This document shows positions 57,701-62,195 of a stretch of 64,000 nucleotides of DNA, in pieces. The stretch is taken from positions 3,573,698 through 3,637,697 of the forward strand of contig JAMKCF010000015.1 in NCBI GenBank assembly GCA_023634235.1. Reading direction: 5' to 3'. Origin of the DNA: Pisaster brevispinus (Eukaryota; Echinodermata; Asteroidea; Forcipulatida; Asteriidae). The stretch's first letter is position 1. The number at the start of each line of letters is the position of its first letter. Under the pieces are notes generated by a model. It did no database searches, was not told the origin of the DNA, and saw only the letters and a list, made by a program, of their open reading frames with translations. Made by a program: the position numbers and the translations under genes.

Positions 57701-60700
57701 GGCATTTTATGGGGACAACTTTTATCCTATATTCGTAACTTTTATAACAAAAAGTGTCTTGCTGCATGACTGCTTGCTATGGTTGATTGTGTGACACAAT
57801 GTATCACACACAAAAAACAACTTTCGGTGTTTAGACTTTATTATGTACATTTCAAGTGCGCTGATGGTTTCACCTTTCGGTTTCATTTATGCTGTCTGAT
57901 ACCTTCAAATGATAAATGTTGTTTTGATCAGGTTAATTGTGTCCTGATTTATGGTTCGCTGAATGTACAGGGGCGGCGGTGGCGACAAGCTATTTTTATC
58001 CTTTTGAACTGAAAACAGGAGTTATTATCTCATGTTAAAACCAGGAGTTATTATCTCATGTTCGATTCTAGTAGAGTTCTTCTCATGTCGCTAATAGGGT
58101 CAAAACGAGAGGCCATTAGTTTGCTTGCTACATGAAAACCCTTTGAAAAATTATTGGGGGGGATATCAGGGGCGGATCCAGGATTTTTTAAGCAGGAGGG
58201 CACAACGGCGCACCCAGGATTTTGTATTGGGGGCTCCAAAAAGCAAAACAAAAACGGGTGGGGTCCAGGGGCCGGCCTTATACGGCCCCTGTGGGGTCCA
58301 GGGGCGAAGCCCTTGTGGAGGGTCCAGGGGGCCAAGCGCCCCCTGAAGCTTTGAGCCTTTGAGGGGTGAAATAACTAATATCTAATATCTAGTCATTATT
58401 ATTAATATTATTGTCCTTTCCAAACAAGAGTGTTCCATTTCCATTAGTCGCGCCGAGCCAAAATAAAGACTTAAGTGTATGAAAAGTTTGACGTCTGAAA
58501 CAGTTAGGAGCGACTGGACGCGCTGAAAGTTGACAGGTCTGTTGCAGTCGTTCGGAACGACTCTGGAGCGTCTTGTCATGAGCCGAACCTCATGTAAATG
58601 TCATGTTAAGTTCGCCTGTCTGAAACCAAAGTTTATTAGGGCGGACCTAGAGTCGCTCTTAATTGATTTTGGTTTGGCGCGACTCTGGAGCGCCTGTCTG
58701 AAATGCGTGTAACTCACCATTTGATATGGAGTATTTGATGGGTTGATTCATCGTGACATCAGTGTCTGGGTCCACTGCCCTGATCGGACCGGGCTCAAAA
58801 GGTATTGCTCCCGTTAACGTCTGCAAAGAGAATGGTTTGAAATCATTTTATAAACATTGTTCAATGATAGCTATTAAATCAATGGGAGACTGTGGAACGC
58901 TAGGTGGCAGCAGACTTACTAGGTAAACTTTACTTGTTTATGCAGTTCTGAGCATGCGCAGTTTACAGAGAACAATGGATTTACCTGGTAAGTCCTCCCC
59001 CCCCCCCCATTGAGAAGAGGGTCCTTCTTTTAATCTGTACCTCTTTTGGGGTGCTCCTCTATCATGATTGTCAGATGACAGTTCTCCAAGTAGAAAGGCC
59101 TTGTACTGATAATCATTCAGTTATATTAAAAGTACACATTTATTTGTGCTGCCAGATTGGCTACACTTGTCATGGATGAGGTCGGTTTGCCAAAGGGTAA
59201 CCGGCACTTTAAATAAAAAACAGCGTTTAGACTGTGACTGAAATTCAAAAACCTGCTGTTTTGTACTTCATGAAGTCTGAGCATAAATGCGTATTATTTA
59301 TCAATGTATTCACGTTACTTACCATGTAAACACTTCCGTTTATTATTCAATGTTATTTACATCATTGTTGTTACCCTCCCACTCCCCCGGGTCATGGGAA
59401 TATGTTCCTGAATGGAATAAAGCAGTCAGTAATCTGTTGACATTTCAGTTCAATTATTATTATTTATATACCTGTTTTTCTAAGAGGGTAGCGGAGTAGG
59501 TGATAGGTGGGCAGGGTACTCCGAGGGTGAAGTTACAGGGCAGGAATTGTGGCGGCATATCGTCTCCGTCCAGGACGTTCACTGTGAGAACGGTTAGGTT
59601 GGATTGTTGTTGCTCTTCACCATTATCCTGAAAGTGAAAAAAAAACACACAAAAAACACAACACCGTAGATCAATGAGAGCTTGGGCACTTCAGGAAAGT
59701 TTAAGGCAAAGTTAGATCCGTCAAGAAAATCCTGACAAATCACCAACGTGCATATTATGTTGAACGATTTGAATAGAAGACAGGATTAGAACTGCCTCTA
59801 GCTGCCGAGCAATCTCGGTGGTCAAGCTGTAAGACTTCTACTTTAAAAGGCAAAAGTCGTGGGGTTTCGAATCCCACCTGAGTAATTATGCCTGTGGGTT
59901 TTGTTCACTGGACTCGAGGACAGTACTGAGTATTAATTACTTAACACACATCGGTGTATGGTCAAAACAAAAACAATAAATTGATCAGGGTGAACTACCA
60001 GGCCGCATTTGTCTGAGAGTTTCTTACAGTAACTAATTGTATCGACGCTCACGATAGCAACTCCAAATAGCTCCATTTTGTCAGATTTGGCTAAATCAAT
60101 ATTCAAATATCCTGTTGTCACCGAAGCAGAAAATAAAGAAACAAAATATAGATATTCCCTTACCTTTGCAAGTATGAGCACATGCCACGTCTTCTTGGCT
60201 TCATAGTCCAATGGCACCTGGAGCCAAACCTCTCCTCTGCCTCCATTCTTGATTGTGAAATAGGTGTCTGCCTCCTAGTTATGGCAATTTTTAAAATTCA
60301 TAAAAAAAAAACCACAGCAGAAATAGTTTTTATGCAGCGCTATCAACACATACAGTTTATGCAGTGCTCATCCAAACTGTGCACAGTGTTTGTACAGTGC
60401 TCATCCAAAACTTATACACTGTTTACGAAAGGAAGCGAAAAATACACAATCCAGGCAAATCAATGTCATCAATGAGAATCCGATAATGAGCCTAAGAATG
60501 TGTACATTCTGATTCAAATAAGTATCACGATGTAACTCGGTTGATAATTCGTCTGCTCAGAACTATAAGGTCATTAGTGCGATTTGTAGCTCAATACAAA
60601 TTTAAACTGGGTATCAAAAAATTGCTTTTGCATTTTTTTTTTAGCTCCTTGTAAATGATCAATGATGGTCTTCGGTGTATTTGTTTGGTGAAAATAAACA

Positions 60701-62195
60701 TTCAAGAAAAACATTTATTTGTTGATTTTAATTTGGTTTTTTAAAAATACTGATACACATTTATCATTTAATGGCCTTTTGATCATTACGAGTATGAAAT
60801 CGTAATGAATAACTTTATAGCACCGAACAGGAGAATTTACCTATAATGCAGATTAGAAAGGAATTCTATCCAGCAATATGTGCACTTTGCAAATCAAAGG
60901 GATAGACTTTAGGAATTGACGTCCTCCAGTGCCAACTCGGGGATGACAGATTTGACAAATTCGGAAATTCCTGACAATTGGCTAAGGCCTGAGTCCCTTA
61001 TTCTAGACCCAGAACCTCCCAGATGTTACAATTCAGGAGGTCTACAGACTCTGTGCATCGCCAGAAATAGGGATTTTGGCGAATGCCTTATACTTCCTCC
61101 AAGAACATTTAACAGCCTCATGGAGGTCTTGAGAAAAAAATCCTGATTGAGAAAATCACTTCAAGGTCTATTCCTTGCCGACACAGAAAATGGAAAGAAG
61201 AACATCAACATTCACCCAAGAGTTGTACCATTTTCAAAAAGGGGGAAAAACCTTACCGGATCTGAAGGGTTGTGTTCCACACTGTATACAACTTGACCGT
61301 TGCTGTTGGATCCATCTAGATCCACTGCTCGTAAACTACTAAAAATTATTGTATCTGTTGCTGTCAGCTGTCACAAAAACGAGAACATTTGTAGTAAACA
61401 AAAACCCACAAAAAAACACCCCAAAAACAAGGTGATCCCTATGCTGCTGCTTCTCAGGTTGTATCCGAAACTTGGGTGTGATCCCTAGCTAGTCACAGGT
61501 TGTATGGCTTCTGACTGGCACCCCTGAACAGCTAGTTACAGGTTGATTGGCTTCTGACTGGCAACCCCCGACAAAGAAATTTACAAAATACAGAGTCCGC
61601 CAACATTAGGGCTAGATAGCTCAGTTGGTAGAGCGCCGGCAGGTTAATCCAGAGGTCGCAGGTTCAAGTTCTGCACTAGCTAATTTTTCTTTGTTCAACC
61701 CCAAATTATTAAAAAATTTACCCAGTCAGTTTCCCCTGTGGTTTATTACTTGACAAAAAAAATAAAAAAAATAATAAAAAAAATAATAATCCAATGGATT
61801 TTTAAGAGCACTCGGTGCATATACCTTCTTGGTTTCACTTAAAACTATCTCGGCTCATTAGGAGTATGCAGCCCCAGCGGCCATAATAGCAAACATGTAC
61901 ATAATTGATCGCAATAACAACTTTGACTCTTATGGGTACTCATTTAATCCTGTGTGTTGGGAAGAAATTAAAGATTCCTTTTTCGTGCCCATTTTACGTA
62001 GTCACCAAGAGTCACTGATTTCATCGCGGTTTATCAAAAGTTTGTATTCTTAAAAGCAATAAAAACATGTCTCTCATTGCAAAAGTCAACACTACTCACC
62101 TCTGAAATGTTTGCTATATACGGTAAATTTATAAACTCGGGTGAGTTATCGTTGATGTTGACAATTTCAATACTGATGTCGTAGTTCAAGCTCAC
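18318..62195 (-). CDS. PCDH15: Protocadherin-15, 32 exons, 3' portion of gene (1,680 aa seen)
   Basis: Coordinates of the individual exons are given in the domain entries below; each intron is GT-AG on the - strand and all phases agree over 5,043 nt. Identification rests on PCDH15-specific features beyond ordinary cadherin repeats. These are the EC2-EC3 junction LDGDDMPPQFLPC with a second Cys eight residues on, eleven repeats in one-to-one order with the vertebrate protein, and a membrane-adjacent domain with NVPPTLL, VGVRKHGTSF, FYAIDKNTGKP and GRVIEVRKP. Vertebrate PCDH15 has NVPPTLV, IGARRHGDAF, VYAIDPQTNRA and GRILEIRTP at the matching places. In vertebrates it forms the lower part of the tip link with CDH23; Cad99C is the insect ortholog. 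The upstream exons for the signal peptide and the first part of EC1 are not in the window or not recognisable. Confidence 0.95.
19625..22618. repeat. 3-kb minisatellite, 55-57 bp unit, about 53 copies
   Basis: The unit reads GATAAAAATGCTGGACTTAC, CCCTTGTGATTTTTTTCAAT, TTTGGGCCTAAATTT. Variants exchange the spacer TCAATTTTG for CTCAATCTCG and GGACTT for GAACTT, and these recur in blocks, so higher-order structure exists. The copies decay at both edges (last unit CTGGACTGACCC). On the PCDH15 sense strand each unit contains AAGGGGTAAGTCC, which includes a consensus 5' splice site. A TTTAG|G stands 27 nt before it. Copy number is estimated from length divided by unit length. Confidence 0.95.
23074..23213. 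mobile_element. Foldback element carrying short telomere-like repeats
   Basis: ACACCCCTATGCTCCAACAA at the left is inverted in TGTTGGATCATAGGGGTGT at the right. The loop contains TAGGGTTAGGGTTAGGG (23144-23160) and degenerate continuations. Confidence 0.6.
23463..23603. mobile_element. Diverged MITE related to 18135-18263
   Basis: Left end GGCTGTGTCTCAACTGACGG and right end TAGCGGCCAATTCAGATATGG are decayed inverted copies; the internal CTAGGGCTAGAT and TGTAGCCGTAGCTGTAG match the family. Confidence 0.55.
23935..24010. repeat. Tandem repeat, about 22-bp unit
   Basis: AAGCATGTTAGCAAAAGTCTT and variants occur about four times, with length variation between units. Confidence 0.7.
24565..24725. 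repeat. Tandem repeat, 19-bp unit, about 8 copies
   Basis: ATGACCTCAGCAATCTGAC is repeated with A/C variation at the last base of the unit. It lies about 100 bp inside the last PCDH15 intron, close to the donor of the 24824-25151 exon. Confidence 0.85.
24824..30869 (-). CDS. PCDH15: PCDH15 cytoplasmic exons (six)
   Basis: Exons in transcript order: 30869-30753, 28929-28891 (39 nt), 27436-27383 (54 nt), 26527-26491 (37 nt), 25812-25682, 25151-24824. They encode YSLVLGYRREMEREKQARLY, then MYNTFNPYNN, HEIANPVYFDDHAIQVYPID, an acidic stretch GDDDTRLFED, and a low-complexity Ser/Arg/Gly/Pro region (SRRSSQKSRSSRSGSRR, PLRPPPLFDPRPTP). Three are very short and their inclusion rests on splice consensus and on phase agreement with neighbours. 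Such small exons are obvious candidates for alternative splicing; vertebrate PCDH15 tails are known to be alternatively spliced. No sequence match to vertebrate CD1, CD2 or CD3 tails is apparent to me. Confidence 0.88.
28140..28475. mobile_element. Diverged MITE piece in a PCDH15 intron
   Basis: It has the family's interior (CTCAAAATACTTTATACTAT, CAACAGC) and a right end AGTTACCAATCTATTACCCTACC resembling the ends at 1225-1587, with decay at the left. Confidence 0.4.
29164..29192. repeat. (AT)n microsatellite
   Basis: An uninterrupted AT run of about ten units lies in the intron between PCDH15 exons 30753-30869 and 28891-28929. Confidence 0.85.
29628..29823. mobile_element. MITE, GGGCCCAATTTCATAGAGCTG family
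   Basis: Left GGGCAAAATTTCATGGAGCT; right CATTTCTATGAAATTTGGCCC. Internal CATGTGACATGGCATTTTGG is shared with the 9463-9632 copy. A second, partial copy follows directly at 29824-29975 in the same orientation. Confidence 0.65.
32404..32570. mobile_element. MITE, GACCCCTTGC family
   Basis: AGACCCCTTGCATA at the left is inverted in TATGCAAGGGGTC at the right. The internal GGCGCCCTCACTGAG corresponds, inverted, to CTCAGTGAGGGCGC in the copy at 12841-12990. Confidence 0.65.
33385..33560. repeat. Tandem repeat, 48-bp unit, about 3.5 copies
   Basis: GTTAGCACTTATTGTTGTTG followed by CAGGTTTAGTCATTTTAGGC and ACTATGTA recurs with a few substitutions. Because 48 is a multiple of three it yields repetitive open frames on both strands, which are artefacts. 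Confidence 0.85.
35033..35251 (-). CDS. PCDH15: PCDH15 transmembrane exon
   Basis: The exon spans residues 1214-1287. It finishes the membrane-adjacent domain (GSGRVIEVRKP; vertebrates have GGRILEIRTP), then has a short linker TTGRQAINTDAEPT. A single hydrophobic helix follows at about residues 1260-1284 (AIALLFLAVVLFILC, then ILAIAGVII), ending SWK. The arrangement gives a type I membrane protein with the cytoplasmic side beginning at WKKYSLVLGYRR. Confidence 0.95.
35441..36343. repeat. Minisatellite, about 44-bp unit, about 20 copies, filling a PCDH15 intron
   Basis: Unit: CTCTCGCTGCTATTTGCTAC, AAGCCGGTTGTGGCCGCTAT, AGT. Variants include GGTAC for GCTAC, GCTGCTATTG for GCCGCTATAG, and CGCTATATATAGT. 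The TATATA variant at 35671 recurs with its neighbouring variants at 36023, so a block of 352 bp (eight units) has been duplicated. The array lies in the 1.13-kb intron between the MAD and TM exons (35252-36378), ending about 35 bp from the upstream exon's donor. All three + frames are open; these are not genes. Confidence 0.95.
36379..36629 (-). CDS. PCDH15: PCDH15 membrane-adjacent domain (MAD12) exon
   Basis: One 251-nt exon (residues 1131-1213 plus a split codon) encodes a non-cadherin domain. Key stretches are LAGNVPPTLL, VVIEDVGVRKHGTSF, DVQFYAIDKNTGKPL and TNDRLIE. This matches the ferredoxin-like membrane-adjacent domain of PCDH15, which mediates cis dimerisation in the vertebrate protein, and separates it from classical, Fat or Dachsous cadherins. 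The domain continues into the TM exon with LLKDFTKLDEVYKGISTDG. The downstream intron is almost wholly a minisatellite. Confidence 0.95.
37412..41837 (-). CDS. PCDH15: PCDH15 exons for EC9, EC10 and EC11
   Basis: Exons in transcript order: 41837-41712, 41125-41019, 40629-40517, 39525-39364, 38721-38591, 37654-37412. EC9 ends in VKMEKPVFPQSVYT, which lacks the DxNDN calcium residues, as does vertebrate PCDH15 at the bent EC9-EC10 junction (LHPGEIPRF). EC10 has a DRE (AVLDRENVSSYSL) and ends VDINDNVPTF. Near its end there is a strongly basic stretch, GARRKRRQAD (residues 998-1006), with no counterpart in vertebrate PCDH15. EC11 begins GVSESASVGTAVITM and TIDLDSNNNS and runs into the membrane-adjacent domain without a standard linker. 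Confidence 0.93.
38051..38312 (-). mobile_element. tRNA-derived SINE, GAAGCCAAGGACTCTC family
   Basis: About 260 bp. Read on the - strand it begins GGTTGGTGTAGTGGTATC, an A-box-like region, with the B box GGTTCAAATACC, and ends near AATAAATGAGATAAATGAGA. Other copies, all in the same orientation: 39037-39291, 40003-40255, 45340-45608, 55676-55951. Confidence 0.75.
38843..38970. mobile_element. Foldback element with about 55-bp arms
   Basis: AAACTTGCGGGTACAACCAT and GTATAAAATCTCTTTT at the left are inverted in AAAAGAGATTTTATACATGG and TTATACCCGCAATTTTACTA at the right around an 18-bp loop. Imperfect outer arms (GAAGCAACTATAAAAAG, CTATTTATAGTTACTTC). Confidence 0.75.
39037..39291 (-). mobile_element. 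tRNA-derived SINE, GAAGCCAAGGACTCTC family
   Basis: GAAGCCAAGAACTCTCGG, CCAATCCACATAGTGCCCCC and GAATTCGAACCAGGGTCC mark it. The head on the right is the - strand tRNA-like promoter. Confidence 0.75.
40003..40255 (-). mobile_element. Diverged SINE of the same family
   Basis: AAACCAAAGCAAGGGACCCT, AGGACTGAAAACTCAATCCA and GATTCAAACCTGGGGCCACA align with the other members with more substitutions. Confidence 0.65.
40860..41003. mobile_element. SINE tail fragment
   Basis: TTTGCATCGGGGATAAAGAA, then ACACCGATGTGTATTAAAGC and GTGCTTTCCCGAGCTCTGTG match the left arm of the inverted SINE at 43223-43609. The tRNA-like head is missing. Confidence 0.65.
41261..41440. mobile_element. MITE, CTACAATCTCGGCCATAT ends
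   Basis: CTACAATCTCGGCCATATCT at the left is inverted in GGCCGAGATTGTAG at the right. The interior has CTCATTGCGCAGTCTGCGCT. A second member lies inverted at 49239-49410. Confidence 0.7.
41901..42185. mobile_element. 285-bp MITE with 24-bp ends
   Basis: AAAGCCCCGGTCACAACCCA at the left is inverted as TGGGACCATGGCTTT (preceded by GGCGGGT) at the right. CG-rich interior with no coding capacity beyond chance. Confidence 0.7.
42351..42599. mobile_element. MITE, GGGCCCAATTTCATGG ends
   Basis: GGGCCCAATTTCATGGCTCT at the left is exactly inverted at the right (AGAGCCATGAAATTGGGCCC). The internal sequence includes shorter inverted pieces, such as TGTGCAAGTGC and GCACTTGCACA. Confidence 0.8.
43223..43609. 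mobile_element. Inverted pair of tRNA-derived SINEs flanked by one 12-bp duplication
   Basis: The left half (antisense) and right half (sense) mirror each other: TCACAGGCATATTACTCGGG with GATTCGAACCCACGACC at the left; GGTCGTGGGTTCGAATCCC with ATATGCCTGTGA at the right. The sense head has TCGGTGGTCTAGTTGGTAAG (A box region) and GGGTTCGAATCCC (B box). ACATTGTACCTT stands at 43211-43222 and again at 43610-43621, so the pair appears to have inserted as one unit. The halves are separated by about 30 bp. Confidence 0.8.
43657..47543 (-). CDS. PCDH15: PCDH15 exons for EC7 and EC8
   Basis: Exons in transcript order: 47543-47238, 44804-44592, 43776-43657. The 306-nt first exon is the longest in the ectodomain and holds most of EC7: AIDMDEPNTPNSKVRYSL, VALDREMEDRYELDIVASDE, and the linker QDVNDNGPVF. 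EC8 has AFDSDETAVLEYSI, KVLDFETKQMHTLQVTVYD and a weakly canonical linker DDNEYAPVF. The start of EC9 (SYQGAVLRSASLGTVAASGI) lacks the usual glutamate of the XEX motif. Confidence 0.93.
43885..44135. mobile_element. Inverted pair of a second tRNA-derived SINE
   Basis: The left arm reads GACTTGAACCTGCGACCTCC then CCAACTGAGGTGCTCTACCA; the right arm reads TCAGTTGGTAGAGC, then ATTGCAGGTTCAAGTTCTGC. They meet in a perfect 30-bp palindrome at 44038-44067 made of two opposed A boxes. The family is the one at 61427-61757. Sequence to about 44450, including GGGTCGAAACATCAGGCTAT, looks like a further repeat tail. Confidence 0.7.
45158..45323. repeat. 166-bp near-perfect palindrome
   Basis: Arms 45158-45233 and 45249-45323 are about 95% inverted copies (GGGAATAAAAGAGTAGTGAC ... 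CGCCACTCTTTTATTCCC), with a 15-bp loop that is itself palindromic (CGCCTTCGGCTCG). It is probably a foldback MITE. It abuts a SINE (45340-45608) in the intron between PCDH15 exons 47238-47543 and 44592-44804. Confidence 0.9.
45340..45608 (-). mobile_element. tRNA-derived SINE, GAAGCCAAGGACTCTC family
   Basis: GATGCCAAGGATTCTCGG, GTTTCAGTTTCAGACGTGGG and AACCCAATCCACATAGTGCC identify it, in the same orientation as the other four copies. Confidence 0.7.
46040..46808 (-). pseudogene. Degraded retroelement coding remnant, possibly Penelope-like
   Basis: A - strand frame from after a stop near 46809 to 46482 reads DTFKESWKSLETKVCILVTE, LTLDQYNKFKIDIEGRLAEA, RKAAEDLE and QAPTRGQKRKT, a helical, coding-like composition. 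Further down (46336-46127) another frame has SKQFITNLSNVELSTNQ, and after a frameshift KGLNLVPTPAKPTRRS. The NLS...L...KGLxxVPTP pattern is common in the N-terminal part of Penelope-type and related retroelement ORFs. No RT or GIY-YIG domain remains. It lies in a PCDH15 intron in sense orientation. The family call is tentative. Confidence 0.4.
48241..51788 (-). CDS. PCDH15: PCDH15 exons for EC5 and EC6
   Basis: Exons in transcript order: 51788-51580, 50704-50572, 50026-49944, 49556-49472, 48366-48241. EC5 is divergent: after STEDDD it lacks an obvious DRE, and its C-terminal linker is LPANISHAPVF rather than DxNDNxPxF. Vertebrate EC5 also ends in a non-standard linker (LPPNNQSPPRF). EC6 is canonical, with ALDVDGDMPIYRI, GTLDREVLSRYELTLEASDG and the linker LDVNDENPIF. 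EC7 starts VVEGIANKMVGKVE. Confidence 0.92.
48665..49112. mobile_element. 448-bp MITE with about 33-bp ends
   Basis: ATGCCATCAGGTACTTTTCA followed by GGTGTCCGTTTT at the left is inverted as AAAACGGACACCTAAAAAGT and GCCTGATGGCTTCAT at the right. No transposase frame inside. Confidence 0.75.
49239..49410. mobile_element. MITE, CTACAATCCCGGCCATAT ends, inverted relative to 41261-41440
   Basis: CTACAACCCTGGCCAAAATG at the left and TATGGCCGGGATTGTAG at the right. The AGCGCAGACTGCGCAATGAG segment is the inverse of that in the other copy. Confidence 0.7.
49875..49918. repeat. (ATAACT)n microsatellite
   Basis: About seven tandem ATAACT units lie 26 bp from the edge of PCDH15 exon 49944-50026, on the donor side. 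Confidence 0.9.
50096..50324 (-). mobile_element. 229-bp tRNA-derived SINE with 11-bp target duplication
   Basis: AAGATGAATGT at 50085-50095 recurs at 50325-50335. On the - strand it has a tRNA-like head with TCTCGGTGGTCTAGTTGGTA and the B-box region GGTTCGAATCTC, then GAGTATACAGCGC. It is the same family as 43223-43609. The insertion lies 69 bp upstream (acceptor side) of exon 49944-50026. Confidence 0.8.
50440..50545. mobile_element. tRNA-like repeat fragment
   Basis: GGTCTCGAACCCACACTCTG, CTGATCAGAGACACCAG and AATCCGGTGCGCTTGACCGC recur in diverged form at 10950-11030 and 55205-55285 and, inverted, at 105-172. They look like a tRNA-derived repeat. This copy ends about 27 bp before PCDH15 exon 50572-50704. 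Confidence 0.55.
51117..51255. mobile_element. MITE with perfect 17-bp ends
   Basis: GGGGTCGATTTCACAAA and TTTGTGAAATCGACCCC are exact inverses. The interior is made of short inverted pieces (TAGGACTAGTCCTA). A decayed relative lies directly to its left (50998-51116). Confidence 0.8.
52416..52783. mobile_element. hAT-like MITE with 8-bp target duplication
   Basis: CATATTAA stands at 52408-52415 and 52784-52791. The ends CAGTGGCATAGCCAAAG and, inverted, CAGCGGCGTAGCCAGGAC agree with hAT-type termini, which begin CAG and make 8-bp duplications. The interior is A-rich and C-rich with no transposase. Confidence 0.75.
53239..58820 (-). CDS. PCDH15: PCDH15 exons for EC3 and EC4
   Basis: Exons in transcript order: 58820-58718, 56961-56849, 55540-55328, 54839-54696, 53424-53239. 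EC3 has IRAVDPDTDVTMNQPIKYSI, then a loop and strand SINEATGDMFLLQPVYRADF, and closes with QEVNEHRPVF, a degenerate DENNQSP-type linker as in vertebrates. EC4 begins YQGFVYENAQIG and contains LHALDLDVEQ, DQLDREVANNYTLR and the canonical linker LDLNDNPPQF. The last exon then starts EC5 with VEENAEVGTVIMS. A palindromic MITE lies 20 bp from the 3' border of 56849-56961. Confidence 0.92.
53479..54515 (+). mobile_element. tRNA-derived SINE split by a later insertion
   Basis: AAGGTGATCCCTCTCCTGCC and AAACTTGGGTGTGATCCCTG at the left resume after the inserted element with ACAGGTTGAATGGCTTCTG, GGCTGGATAGCTCAGTTTAT, GGTTCAAATCTC and the tail TTTCCCTTGTGGTTTACTAC. The same order, uninterrupted, occurs at 61427-61757. 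Confidence 0.8.
53554..54279. mobile_element. 726-bp Harbinger-like element nested in a SINE
   Basis: TTA stands at 53551-53553 and 54280-54282. The ends CCGTTTACACTAGATCCAGA and, inverted, GCGTTTACACTAGATCCAGA continue inward with AAGGTGGAT in both. TTA/TAA duplications are typical of PIF/Harbinger. The interior has several GGATCAGA/CCGGATC repeats and a 123-codon open frame that shows no transposase or DNA-binding features. Confidence 0.8.
54935..55020. repeat. Tandem repeat, 20-bp unit, 4 copies
   Basis: AATGTGAGACCGATTTTATG repeats four times, one unit with CTATT. It is followed by ACAGCACCTTGTAAAGTTTT, which is part of the repeat seen near 9110-9140. Confidence 0.85.
55676..55951 (-). 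mobile_element. tRNA-derived SINE, GAAGCCAAGGACTCTC family
   Basis: The best preserved copy: GAAGCCAAAGACTCTCAGA, CAGTTTTAGACGTGGGAGG, CCAATCCACATAATGCCCC, GATTTGAACCGGGGTCCC, and the head CCACTACACCAACC. Confidence 0.8.
56686..56828. mobile_element. MITE, GGGGTCGATTTCACAAAG family, next to an exon
   Basis: GGGGCTGATTTCACAAAG at the left is inverted as CTTTGTGAAAATCGGCCCC at the right. On the - strand it begins 15 nt beyond the GTAGGA donor of exon 56849-56961. Confidence 0.75.
57100..58700. other. Repeat-rich part of PCDH15 intron between exons 58718-58820 and 56849-56961
   Basis: It includes AGCTGTTCTGACATAGTAGTC with GGAACAGCT (57139-57171), likely an element end, and at about 58165-58345 a hAT-like end CAGGGGCGGATCCAGGATTT followed by repeated GGGTCCAGGGGCC/GGGTCCAGGGGCG segments. 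No coding exon recognised. Confidence 0.5.
59472..62195 (-). CDS. PCDH15: PCDH15 exons for the EC1 end and EC2
   Basis: Exons in transcript order: 62195-62100, 61367-61257, 60274-60164, 59627-59472; all are phase 0. The first contains the EC1 calcium-linker motif VNINDNSPEF and the EC2 start ANISE. The second has LRAVDLDGSNSNGQVVYSV, the DxD and N calcium residues of EC2. The third carries VPLDYEAKKTWHVLILA, the usual LDYE motif. The fourth ends EC2 with LDGDDMPPQF followed by FLPCNFTLGVPCPP. The two Cys residues there match the Cys pair at the start of EC3 in vertebrate PCDH15. Acceptor choice at 61367 (TGTGACAG) rather than a closer AG keeps phase 0 and restores the helix before VDLDG. Confidence 0.93.
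59770..59975 (+). mobile_element. tRNA-derived SINE, sense copy
   Basis: AATCTCGGTGGTCAAGCTGT, GTCGTGGGGTTTCGAATCCC, ATTATGCCTGTGGGTTTTG and AACACACATCGGTGTATGG match the right half of 43223-43609 with small insertions in the head. Confidence 0.75.
61427..61757 (+). mobile_element. tRNA-derived SINE, intact copy
   Basis: AAGGTGATCCCTATGCTGCT is followed by a duplicated GGTTGTATGGCTTCTGACTGGC segment, the head GCTAGATAGCTCAGTTGGTA, the B-box-like GCAGGTTCAAGTTC, and the tail CAGTTTCCCCTGTGGTTTATT with an A-rich end. The tRNA-like part is not a good cloverleaf in the anticodon arm, so it is a SINE head rather than a tRNA gene. Confidence 0.8.

Noticed and set aside
60916..61146. 76-codon + strand frame in a PCDH15 intron
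   Set aside because: Composition is coding-like but there is no match I can name and no splice or promoter support.
61610..61682. Possible functional tRNA gene
   Set aside because: A- and B-box-like parts are present but the anticodon arm does not form and the whole recurs as part of a longer SINE.
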